This document shows, one piece after another, positions 6,655-13,420 of a DNA stretch of 21,564 bases (positions are counted from its first letter, which is position 1; every line of letters begins with the position of its first letter). A program made the translations under genes and the position numbers. Source of the stretch: a virus. The notes under the pieces are model-generated. The model saw only the letters and a list, made by a program, of their open reading frames with translations, was not told where the DNA came from and did no database searches. The stretch spans positions 1-21,564 of the IMG/VR virus record IMGVR_UViG_3300032086_002562, one strand, 5' to 3'.

Positions 6655-9638
6655 TGGCAAAAAGAATCAGAATAGATCTGCCAAATGAAAGCTTTTTTGT
6701 TGAAATAGCTGGCGAAGAGCCAACAGTAAAAGAGCAGCTTCGTATAGCAGAGCTAATTAAATCACGACAAGACGCGTCTTCGCCAGAAACAACACAGTCT
6801 CGTGCAGCGGTTCAAAGAGAACAATTGTTCGACACAAAGTCCGGTATTGCCAATGCTGCGCTGCGGGCCAAGCTTTCTACAGCAGAAAACGCTGCCGAAG
6901 AAGAAAACTACCTGAAGGGCTACGGACTTGGTGAAGGTGATTTCCTTCGTGACAATCGTGGCCGTCTTGCGCTTACGCCGTCCGGCGGCGAGAAGCTTGG
7001 CATATCTCTGGACAAAAACACCCTGATTGATGAAGAAGGGTTCAGCCGCTATGACCTAACTGCCGATCTGGCTGGCATAGTTCCCGAAATTGTTGGCGGT
7101 GTTGGCGGTGCGCTAAAAGGCGCTGCTGTTGGCTCTGCTTTTGGTCCGCTTGGAACATTGTTTGGTGGTGCTGTTGGCGCTGGCCTTGGTGCTGGAGGCG
7201 GCGCAGCTGTTGAAGAAGCCGTTGAGGGTTTGGCTGGTGTTTCAGAGCAAACGGCTGGCGATATAGCTGGCGATATTGCTAGAGAAGCGACAATAGGGTT
7301 TTTAGGCGACCTGACATTTGGCACGGCTGGCCTTGCTTTTCGTGGAGGCAAAAAGCTTTTGTCAGCTAAAGATTTGCCAGAAGATGAGCTTATTCGCTTA
7401 AAAGAAGCCATTGATATGAACATCCTGCCAGAACTTTCGACTGTTGGCGCTCCATCTCTTGTGGCTCGTCAGGCAAAGATTGTTGAAAAGGTTTTTGGAA
7501 CATCTTCTAGGCTTAAAAACAACTATGAAAACATGATAAAAGAGCTGGAATCATACAGAACAGCTATTGGGCAAAACGCTCCAGTAAGGGCTGATGAGGC
7601 TGGCAATCTGTTGATTGGGAAATTGGTTGCTGAAGATGCCACCTTAAAGGCAGCCGAAAAGGCAGCAAGACAGTCTGTAATTGATACTTTTGAATCAGCA
7701 GTTAACCAATTTGGTGCGGCGGCTGAAAAGAACTTGTCACTGAATGATGAGGTCTTTGGCCTGCTGAAGTCTACAATAGACAACTTTGACGCACTTGGAA
7801 CATCAAAGTTTGCGGGCATTGATGCTGTTCTGAAAGACACTCTGGGCGATGTAAAAATTGTTCCTACCGCTAACCTGAAGGGGTTGGCCAAAACTCTTGA
7901 AGACAGATACGCAGCAGCCATACCAGCTGCGCTGCCCGGAGAAGAGGCCTTTTCTGCACGAACAGTAATAAACTCTCTTAATGCTTTGGGTGACAACGCT
8001 GGGTTTACACAGCTCTACAACGCCAGAAAAGCATTAAACCAGCAGAAGACAATTTCTCGTTCTGGATCTGGCAGGCAAATACTTGACGATGCAATCAACG
8101 CCATAGATTCCTTGATGACCCCCGAATCGCTTGAGCAGTTTGCTATTGCAAACGCTGGCAAGGCCATAACTGATGATGCTATGCAGGCTCTTAAAACAGC
8201 TGGCAATGACTTGGCTGAAGCCCGTGGATTTTACAAAAAAGGAACTCAGCTCCTTGACTCGTTTGAGGATGCAACTGCAATTAAAGGCATTGCAGAAGCG
8301 GCTCAACAAAATCAAATACCAGCAAATGTTAACTTTTTGTCCAACATCATAAAGCCCGGCAAGCCAGAAGCCCTTAAAAGAACCCTGAAGACCGTTAAAG
8401 AGCTTCACAGGGATGGCGATGCCGCAGCCGAGCAGTTACGCTCCCAGCTTGCAGGACAGTGGCTTCGTGGGGCAGCGCAAAAAGCAATCGACCCAGCAGA
8501 CCCACTGAAGTTCAAAGGTGTTCGGTTTGCTGAAGAAATAGATGGTCTTGGCTCTACCCTTGATGAACTGTTTGGCGCACAGGCGAACCAAATCAGATCT
8601 TTGGCCAAGCAGATAAGGCAAACAGCAACTCCGAATGTTACCCCAGAGGCAATTCAAGCAGCCTTTGCAGAAGGTGCGGAAAAGGGTTTGGGTAACGCTC
8701 TGCGTAATGTTGTGAAGCTTCAAGATGAAATTTCTCTAACCACAAAGAACTCTGTGTTTAGAAAAATAGCAAGCGGTGACTTGGACGCTGTAAACGCCGC
8801 AGAGCTAATATCGGCAAAAAAAGCTTCGCCAAATGAAATAAGCCAAGTCATGTCATACTTCAGAAAGTCTGGGGATGATGAGGCCATTTCAAAAATTCAG
8901 TCTTATTACTTGAGTGAAATGACGGAAGACTTTGGCGGAGACATTTTTGTTAATGCAGAAAATTTGAAAAAGTTTGCTGCTAGGCTTAACAGCGCAGCTG
9001 AAGGCGGCAAACTTCGCATCATCTATGGCGATGAAATGGGCAAGAACATGGAAAAATTTGGCCGTGTTCTTGAAACTGTTTCCAGAACTGCACAGGGCGG
9101 CGATCTTGTTGCTGCCAACATTGCTGCAAGTCCGCTGCAAAACATCGGGAAGATTGCAAGATTTACCGTTGTGGGACAGTTTTTGCGCTCTGCCCCATAT
9201 TATGACCAAGTGTTGAGGCAGTATGCACAGAAGATTTCTGGAGAAACTACGGCAAAACAAAGAGCTGTTGCACTTGGTCAAGCCATCAGAGACACGCTGT
9301 CACAAATTCCGGGCCAGACAATTGATGAGGGCGTTCAATCCGCTGAAGCGCAGCTCACAGCCGTCCTTGAAAACAGCGGCTTAACCGAACAATTGTCCCA
9401 GTTACAGCAGCAGCTGCCGTCTGGCCCTGCGATAGCCTCATCTCTTTCACAGACCCCTGTGGCGGCTCCTGTTGCCCCTGTTGCACCCCAACAGCCTGCC
9501 GCAACCCCACAGCAGCCCACGATTCGCCAAAGAGCAGCTGCTAGTCCGTCTGTAGCCCGCTCATTGGGTATTTTGGGCGCTACATCTGATTTGCTGCCAG
9601 AAGAAGAGCTTAGGCAGGCATTTGGGGTAGCCCAATGA
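6654..9638 (+). CDS. Very large internal virion protein with glycine zipper (994 aa)
   Basis: I place the start at the ATG inside the TGATG overlap; a TTG three bases upstream would add one residue. Residues about 141-195 form a long Gly/Ala-rich zipper (VGGVGGALKGAAVGSAFGPL and on), a type of segment that can cross or perforate membranes. Most of the rest is helical and Ala/Lys/Glu-rich. The C-terminal 60 residues include a low-complexity Pro/Ala/Gln stretch (about 935-960). T7-type gp16 has a lytic transglycosylase domain at its N-terminus; I see no such motif here. As the last and largest late virion gene before lysis it is the best candidate for the main DNA-ejection protein. ATGA overlaps the next gene. 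Confidence 0.75.
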   Translation: MAKRIRIDLPNESFFVEIAGEEPTVKEQLRIAELIKSRQDASSPETTQSRAAVQREQLFDTKSGIANAALRAKLSTAENAAEEENYLKGYGLGEGDFLRDNRGRLALTPSGGEKLGISLDKNTLIDEEGFSRYDLTADLAGIVPEIVGGVGGALKGAAVGSAFGPLGTLFGGAVGAGLGAGGGAAVEEAVEGLAGVSEQTAGDIAGDIAREATIGFLGDLTFGTAGLAFRGGKKLLSAKDLPEDELIRLKEAIDMNILPELSTVGAPSLVARQAKIVEKVFGTSSRLKNNYENMIKELESYRTAIGQNAPVRADEAGNLLIGKLVAEDATLKAAEKAARQSVIDTFESAVNQFGAAAEKNLSLNDEVFGLLKSTIDNFDALGTSKFAGIDAVLKDTLGDVKIVPTANLKGLAKTLEDRYAAAIPAALPGEEAFSARTVINSLNALGDNAGFTQLYNARKALNQQKTISRSGSGRQILDDAINAIDSLMTPESLEQFAIANAGKAITDDAMQALKTAGNDLAEARGFYKKGTQLLDSFEDATAIKGIAEAAQQNQIPANVNFLSNIIKPGKPEALKRTLKTVKELHRDGDAAAEQLRSQLAGQWLRGAAQKAIDPADPLKFKGVRFAEEIDGLGSTLDELFGAQANQIRSLAKQIRQTATPNVTPEAIQAAFAEGAEKGLGNALRNVVKLQDEISLTTKNSVFRKIASGDLDAVNAAELISAKKASPNEISQVMSYFRKSGDDEAISKIQSYYLSEMTEDFGGDIFVNAENLKKFAARLNSAAEGGKLRIIYGDEMGKNMEKFGRVLETVSRTAQGGDLVAANIAASPLQNIGKIARFTVVGQFLRSAPYYDQVLRQYAQKISGETTAKQRAVALGQAIRDTLSQIPGQTIDEGVQSAEAQLTAVLENSGLTEQLSQLQQQLPSGPAIASSLSQTPVAAPVAPVAPQQPAATPQQPTIRQRAAASPSVARSLGILGATSDLLPEEELRQAFGVAQ

Positions 9639-9961
9639 CACCCGGCAAAAAATCGCTTGAGAAAGACAGCTTATACGAAAAGTATGATCTGGATGGCGAT
9701 GGCATCGTGACAGATGAGGAAATAGCTCGTGAAAAAGAAATGATTGAGCTTGAGCTTCGTGAAGAAAAGTCCGAAGCTCAAAAGCGTATGGCTTGGATCG
9801 CTATGGGCAGCATGATTATTTTTAGCATTTTTCTGTTTCTGCCTATTGTATCTGATTCGCGTGTCTCCGCACTGGCTGATTTGCTAGGCCTATTTTACAT
9901 AGCGCAGGCAGGCGTTGTAGGCGCTTACATGGGGACAACTGCTTGGATGAGTAGGAAATAA
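9635..9961 (+). CDS. EF-hand, two-helix membrane protein; holin candidate
   Basis: The 108-residue product starts with ATGA overlap on the previous stop. Residues 18-29 (DLDGDGIVTDEE) form a canonical EF-hand loop, with acidic ligands at loop positions 1, 3, 5 and 12 and Gly at 6. A charged helix follows, then two membrane-spanning segments (about 51-71, MAWIAMGSMIIFSIFLFLPI, and about 79-104). A lysozyme gene follows two bases later, the usual place for a holin. Similar EF-hand membrane proteins are common in ocean phages. The calcium-binding loop and membrane topology are read directly; the holin role and any calcium control of lysis are inferred. The product could instead be a virion membrane protein. 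Confidence 0.8.
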   Translation: MTPGKKSLEKDSLYEKYDLDGDGIVTDEEIAREKEMIELELREEKSEAQKRMAWIAMGSMIIFSIFLFLPIVSDSRVSALADLLGLFYIAQAGVVGAYMGTTAWMSRK

Positions 9962-9963
9962 TC

Positions 9964-10416
9964 ATGAATTTAGATTTGCTGCGGCAGCAACTTGCTGATG
10001 ACGAGGGCTGCAAATATGAAGTGTATCTTGACCATTTGGGCCTGCCCACATTCGGAATTGGTCACTTAATTCGTGAAGGCGACCCAGAACATGGGCAGGA
10101 AGTCGGAACCACTGTCAGTCAAGAGCGTGTGCAGGCAGCATTCAATCTGGACATACGAGTGACGATAGAAGACTGTCACAGGCTCTATTCAGACTTTGAT
10201 GATCTGCCAGAAGAGTGCCAGCTGATCATAGCCAATATGATGTTTAACCTTGGCTACCCAAGGCTGTCTGCTTTCAAAGGCATGAAGGCTGGCGTGGATG
10301 CCAGAGATTGGCATCGTGCAGCAGATGAGATGGTCGACTCGAAGTGGTATCGACAGGTCCCGAATCGCGCAAGGCGCTTGGTTGCCAGAATGCGTCAGCT
10401 GTCAGATCAGGACTAG
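9964..10416 (+). CDS. Endolysin, T4-type lysozyme (GH24)
   Basis: The 150-residue product hydrolyses the N-acetylmuramic acid to N-acetylglucosamine bond of peptidoglycan. The catalytic triad of T4 lysozyme is kept with exact spacing: Glu14, Asp23 and Thr29 in DEGCKYEVYLDHLGLPTFGI, followed by GIGHLI. The C-terminal SKWYRQVPNRARRL matches the family's conserved WY-Q-PNRA segment. There is no signal peptide or SAR anchor at the N-terminus, so release probably depends on a holin, which fits the membrane protein encoded just upstream. The RBS is AGGAA, eight bases before the ATG. Its stop overlaps the stop of the leftward membrane-protein gene at a CTAG palindrome. Confidence 0.96.
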   Translation: MNLDLLRQQLADDEGCKYEVYLDHLGLPTFGIGHLIREGDPEHGQEVGTTVSQERVQAAFNLDIRVTIEDCHRLYSDFDDLPEECQLIIANMMFNLGYPRLSAFKGMKAGVDARDWHRAADEMVDSKWYRQVPNRARRLVARMRQLSDQD

Positions 10417-10541
10417 CTAAACAGCAACTGCATAGCCTTTTCGGCAAGACTTAAAGACATATAAAGCTTAATCAGAAAGGCGATCAGCAGGCCCCAAAAG
10501 GCCATTATTGCCATCATCCTTATTTTGTCTAGCGTCTTCAT
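10413..10541 (-). CDS. 42-residue single-span membrane protein nested in its neighbour
   Basis: The product starts MKTLDKIRMMAIMAFW and continues into one hydrophobic span (about residues 9-28), ending in a short amphipathic tail. The start is fixed by a perfect Shine-Dalgarno (GGAGGTGCGTA then ATG), much better than any upstream in-frame start; a longer version would begin at 10604 with no RBS. Its first 74 bases overlap the 3' end of the CxxC protein gene in another frame. It is tail-to-tail with the lysozyme. A single-span protein beside an endolysin could be a small holin, antiholin or other lysis accessory, but there is no lipobox or direct evidence. Confidence 0.6.
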   Translation of the reverse strand: MKTLDKIRMMAIMAFWGLLIAFLIKLYMSLSLAEKAMQLLFS

Positions 10542-10662
10542 TACGCACCTCCAGTCCACATATTTTGCATTTAGCGACTTTTTGGCTGTAGTCCATAACT
10601 CCATGACACGCTATGCACATACCGTCTTCTATCTTCTGCTGCATCGGTCCTAAATGCTTCAT
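10468..10662 (-). CDS. Small CxxC (zinc-binding) protein
   Basis: The 64-residue product carries two CxxC pairs, CIAC at residues 16-19 and CKIC at about 32-35, spaced as in a compact zinc ribbon or treble clef. The C-terminal 25 residues are hydrophilic and look disordered; that is the part overlapping the nested membrane-protein gene. The ATG overlaps the previous stop (ATGA on the minus strand), so translation is probably coupled to the ribbon-helix-helix-like gene. No exact family is recognised. The paired cysteines and the coupled overlap support a real gene. Confidence 0.6.
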   Translation of the reverse strand: MKHLGPMQQKIEDGMCIACHGVMDYSQKVAKCKICGLEVRNEDARQNKDDGNNGLLGPADRLSD

Positions 10663-10847
10663 TTTGCTACTGCTATGCCGCTTATTTTCGGAACAGGGGC
10701 CTCACCATACCTACGATTATAATCGTCTTTCACCATTCGTGAAAGCTGCTGACGCATATTGCGATCTTCGTCATCACATATGCGGAGTAGTTTGGTGTAT
10801 GTGTCTATATCTAGCCCTATGCTCTTGAACTTTTTTGGATCAGTCAT
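10659..10847 (-). CDS. Ribbon-helix-helix-like small protein, possible regulator
   Basis: The 62-residue product starts MTDPKKFKSIGLDIDTYTKL. A short strand (FKSIGLDI) followed by two helices (DTYTKLLRICDDEDRNM and MRQQLSRMVKDDYN) matches the layout of Arc/CopG-type DNA-binding proteins, although conservation cannot be tested here. The ATG at 10847 is chosen because GGGAA lies about ten bases upstream; in-frame ATGs at 10856 and 10862 and longer forms to 10928 run into the opposite gene. A weak leftward promoter (TTGCGT, 17-base gap, TAACAT at 10911-10883) may serve it. Lying back-to-back with the DUF1064 promoter, it could control that promoter. Reality of the gene is likely; function is inferred. 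Confidence 0.6.
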   Translation of the reverse strand: MTDPKKFKSIGLDIDTYTKLLRICDDEDRNMRQQLSRMVKDDYNRRYGEAPVPKISGIAVAK

Positions 10848-10853
10848 TACAAT
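10825..10853 (+). promoter_or_regulatory. Sigma70-type promoter for the DNA-metabolism module
   Basis: TTGAAC at 10825-10830 and TACAAT at 10848-10853 are separated by exactly 17 bases (four and five of six matches to consensus). The predicted start near 10860 gives a short leader before the ATG at 10883, with AAGGA at 10872-10876. The -10 box directly abuts the start codon of the leftward gene at 10847. Confidence 0.6.
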
Positions 10854-10882
10854 CATTCCCATAAATACCGTAAGGATACCCA

Positions 10883-11242
10883 ATGTTACCCACATATACC
10901 CGCAGACGCAAGAATAAATACGGCGCAAAGAAAACAGTCTTCATGGGGATCAAGTTTGATTCCAAGTGGGAGGCCGAAAGATATGGCCAGCTTGTAGCGA
11001 TGGAAAGAGCTGGCGTTGTTCGCAATCTGGAGCGTCAGGTTAAATACGAAATAGTGGTGAATGACCACAAGATATGCCGCTACATTGCCGACTTTGTTTA
11101 TGAGAACATATCAGAAGATGGCTCCTCTAAAAAAATTGTTGAGGACGCAAAAGGCGTGGAAACCGCTGATTTTAAACTAAAAAAGAAACTCATGAAAGCT
11201 GTTTTTGATATAGAAATATTTTTATCGAGAAAAAAGCATTGA
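10883..11242 (+). CDS. DUF1064 family protein, PD-(D/E)XK-type nuclease candidate
   Basis: The 119-residue product has the usual DUF1064 layout: basic N-terminus with KYGAKKT (12-18), then FDSKWEAERY (25-34), then RNLERQVKYEI, and finally IADFVY (68-73), VEDAKGVET (86-94) and KLKKKLMKAVFDIEI. Asp70, Asp88 and Lys90 with Glu30 can be read as a D...(D/E)xK nuclease centre, as in small phage resolvases or RusA-like nucleases; this catalytic reading is inference. AAGGA six bases upstream sets the ATG. It is the first gene of the rightward DNA-metabolism block, back-to-back with the leftward island. Confidence 0.85.
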   Translation: MLPTYTRRRKNKYGAKKTVFMGIKFDSKWEAERYGQLVAMERAGVVRNLERQVKYEIVVNDHKICRYIADFVYENISEDGSSKKIVEDAKGVETADFKLKKKLMKAVFDIEIFLSRKKH

Positions 11243-11267
11243 CATATTTTCTTCTGCTGCTTACCTT
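11239..11267 (+). promoter_or_regulatory. Candidate promoter before the recombination genes
   Basis: A perfect TTGACA (11239-11244, containing the stop codon of the upstream gene) is followed after 17 bases by TACCTT (11262-11267), a weak -10. A TG dinucleotide at 11258-11259 could help as an extended -10. The leader would start near 11274 and holds AGGAGGAG before the ATG at 11307. It resembles the stronger TTGACA-17-TATCTT promoter at 19874. Confidence 0.45.
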
Positions 11268-11306
11268 GATTTTGGGTTCAATGATTATGCAGGAGGAGAT
11301 TCCGTC

Positions 11307-11735
11307 ATGGATTCTACGACACCTATCTATAACGATCTTTCGTTGCTGAATAATCGCCGCAACGAAATCAAGTCAAAAATTGATGAGCTTCGCAGTGAGC
11401 TGAAGGTCATCGACAACACGCTCATTGAAATGTTTGACGATGAGGCGCGGTCTACACTTGCCGCAAAGGGCAACGACTTTGGCCAAGTGTCAATCTTTGC
11501 AAGCGATCACAAGATCACCATCAATCATCGCAAAAAGGTTGAGTGGGATCAGGAACAGCTTGCTCGTGTGCTTGACCAGATGGACATTGAAACAGCGCGT
11601 CATTACGCGACTACAAAATACACTGTTGCAGAGACAAAGTATCAGGCGGCTCCGCCAGATATTAAAGCGGTTCTGTCAGAGTGTCGCACAGTTATGCTGT
11701 CAGGCATTTCAGTTGACATTGAGGAATCTGAATAA
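11307..11735 (+). CDS. Coiled-coil protein of the Sak4 neighbourhood, function unknown
   Basis: The 142-residue product has an N-terminal helix with heptad-like spacing (LNNRRNEIKSKIDELRSE and following, about 14-45), then a beta-type region (FGQVSIFASDHKITINHRKK) and a conserved-looking core (VEWDQEQLARVL, then TKYTVAETKY). Related proteins occur beside Sak4-type ATPases in marine phages by my recollection, but I know no assigned function. A strong AGGAGGAG precedes the ATG, and its stop overlaps the next gene as TAATG. The helical start faintly recalls host-nuclease inhibitor Gam proteins; I do not think the evidence supports that name. Confidence 0.75.
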   Translation: MDSTTPIYNDLSLLNNRRNEIKSKIDELRSELKVIDNTLIEMFDDEARSTLAAKGNDFGQVSIFASDHKITINHRKKVEWDQEQLARVLDQMDIETARHYATTKYTVAETKYQAAPPDIKAVLSECRTVMLSGISVDIEESE

Positions 11736-11932
11736 TGGCTAAATTTGTTCAAGACCATAGCTGTAGTTGCCAGAAGTGCGGGACAGTTACATCGCACATC
11801 AAATGGACTGCCGCAGGGCCTTACAAAAAAATCAAAGCGTTTAGCTTTCGTGAATGCCCAAAGTGTAAATCAGTTGGCTGGTATCACCTGAGAAAAGGGT
11901 GGCTGGTCATCGAAGAAAAGGAGATTGCGTAA
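11735..11932 (+). CDS. Zinc-ribbon protein (65 aa)
   Basis: Two cysteine pairs, CQKC (residues 12-15, preceded by a further Cys10) and CPKC (about 41-44), frame a basic, aromatic stretch; this is a typical small zinc ribbon. The C-terminus GWYHLRKGWLVIEEKEIA is compact. The gene starts on the TAATG of its upstream neighbour and ends on the TAATG of the Sak4 gene, whose RBS (AAGGAG) lies in its 3' end, so the three are tightly coupled. A nucleic-acid-binding accessory of the recombination module is the natural guess. Confidence 0.75.
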   Translation: MAKFVQDHSCSCQKCGTVTSHIKWTAAGPYKKIKAFSFRECPKCKSVGWYHLRKGWLVIEEKEIA

Positions 11933-12810
11933 TGCTTAAAATCATTACAGCAGAAGAGCGGCTGGCTGAAAAGCGTGGCCATAAGATGGTAATCTGTGGA
12001 CAAAGCGGTGTGGGGAAGACAAGTCTGGTAAGGACATTGCCAGCTGACACAACTTTGTTCATGGACTTGGAAGCAGGCGATGCTGCGATTGAAGGGTGGC
12101 CTGTTGATGTCATCAGGCCTCGCACTTGGCAAGATTGCCAAGATTTCGCCTGCTTCCTTGGGGGTCCAAACCCAGCCCTGTCAGAAGATGCTACATACAG
12201 CACAACGCATTATGAGTATGTGTGTGCTACATATGGTGATCCTGCTCCTGTCATGGAAAAGTATGACACCATTTTTGTAGACAGCATCACAGTGGCTGGG
12301 CGGTTGTGTTTCCAGTATTGCCAAAACCAGCCAGAGAACCGTTCTGACCGGACTGGCAAGCTGGATACACGCGCCTGTTATGGAATGCAGGGCCGCGAGA
12401 TGATGGCTTGGCTGACACAGCTTCAGCACATCCGCGAAAAGAATGTCATCTTTGTGGGCATCCTAGACACAAAGACTGATGATTATGGTCGGGCTACATA
12501 TGACCTTCAGATTGAAGGCTCGAAGACTGGCCGTGAACTGCCGGGAATCGTGGACGAGGTTATTACCATGGCCGTGATGACTGGTGATGAAAGTGTTGGC
12601 TCATACAGAGCTTTTGTGTGCCAAACACTTAATCAATGGGGCTATCCAGCAAAAGACAGAAGCGGTAGGCTGGATGTCCTCGAAGAGCCGCATTTGGGTA
12701 AGCTGATGGAAAAGATGAGCGGTGGCCCATCACAAGCAGAACGCCCAATGGACTTCGTAAATCCAAACGATACGAGCGAAAAAGGAGATACCAACAATGC
12801 TCAATCTTAA
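11932..12810 (+). CDS. Sak4-type RecA-like ATPase (AAA_24), single-strand annealing protein
   Basis: The 292-residue product has a Walker A GQSGVGKTS at residues 23-31 (Lys29, Thr30) and a Walker B-type strand YDTIFVDSI, followed by conserved ATPase-core segments (REMMAWLTQLQHIREKNVIF, then GSKTGRELPGIVDEVI). This is the compact RecA-fold family of phage Sak4 proteins, which promote single-strand annealing in recombination. The ATG at 11932 is preferred over an in-frame start at 11899 because AAGGAG lies just upstream and the ATG overlaps the previous stop. The last 14 bases overlap the DUF669 gene, a usual partner and SSB candidate. The C-terminal tail is hydrophilic. Confidence 0.9.
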   Translation: MLKIITAEERLAEKRGHKMVICGQSGVGKTSLVRTLPADTTLFMDLEAGDAAIEGWPVDVIRPRTWQDCQDFACFLGGPNPALSEDATYSTTHYEYVCATYGDPAPVMEKYDTIFVDSITVAGRLCFQYCQNQPENRSDRTGKLDTRACYGMQGREMMAWLTQLQHIREKNVIFVGILDTKTDDYGRATYDLQIEGSKTGRELPGIVDEVITMAVMTGDESVGSYRAFVCQTLNQWGYPAKDRSGRLDVLEEPHLGKLMEKMSGGPSQAERPMDFVNPNDTSEKGDTNNAQS

Positions 12811-13420
12811 CAATGTTCCAGCTGATGATAATTCCAATCAACAGCGTGAGTTTGAACTGATCCCCGATAACACAACGGCTCGTGCGATCATCAAGCTTTC
12901 TGGTGGCGACATTCAACTGCCAGAATTTGGTGATGGGGCTTTCTTCAAGCAATCCCAAAGCACAAATGCCAAATGGCTTCCAATGGAGCTGACAATCGTA
13001 GGCGGTCAATTTGATAAGCGCAAAATCTGGCAGAACCTGTTTGTTGATGGCAACAAGTTGTCAGATCGCGGCGTTCCGGTTGCTAAAGAGATCGGTATGC
13101 GGACACTGCGTTCCATCATCGATAGCGCATTTGGACTGTCATCAAAAGATGATAATCCGCAAGCGCAGCAAGCCAGAAACCTTAGCGGTGTAAGTCAGTT
13201 GCAAGGTCTTGAAGTCTGCATTCGTGTGGGCATCGAGAAGGGCAGCAACGGCTACTCTGACAAGAACAAAGTAAAGGCGTTCTTGACCGCTGATCAAAAT
13301 GGCTACATTGCAGGCGGACAACAGCCCGTTCAACAGCAACCAATGCAACAACAGCCTATGCAGCAGGCACAAACAATGCCGACAGCAACAGCTGGGGTGG
13401 TTCCGCAATGGGGGCGTTAA
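12797..13420 (+). CDS. DUF669-like protein, likely single-stranded DNA-binding partner
   Basis: The 207-residue product has FELIPDNTTARAIIKLSGGD near the start and MELTIVGGQFDKRKIWQNLF in the centre, the layout of DUF669 phage proteins. The C-terminus is a flexible Gln/Pro/Met-rich tail (QQQPMQQQPMQQ), comparable to the disordered tails of SSB proteins though not ending in acidic residues. AAAGGAGAT sits in the end of the Sak4 gene, with the ATG eight bases on, giving a 14-base overlap. Pairing with Sak4 suggests that it coats ssDNA or loads the annealing protein; that role is an inference. Confidence 0.8.
   Translation: MLNLNNVPADDNSNQQREFELIPDNTTARAIIKLSGGDIQLPEFGDGAFFKQSQSTNAKWLPMELTIVGGQFDKRKIWQNLFVDGNKLSDRGVPVAKEIGMRTLRSIIDSAFGLSSKDDNPQAQQARNLSGVSQLQGLEVCIRVGIEKGSNGYSDKNKVKAFLTADQNGYIAGGQQPVQQQPMQQQPMQQAQTMPTATAGVVPQWGR

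Noticed and set aside
7049-7996. Leftward open frames of 124 and 157 codons opposite the large virion protein
   Set aside because: Ser/Ala/Pro-rich antisense translations of a Gly/Ala-rich gene, without ribosome sites or promoter.
11307-11735. Mu Gam-like host-nuclease inhibitor
   Set aside because: Only the coiled-coil start is similar; no distinctive Gam motif could be identified.
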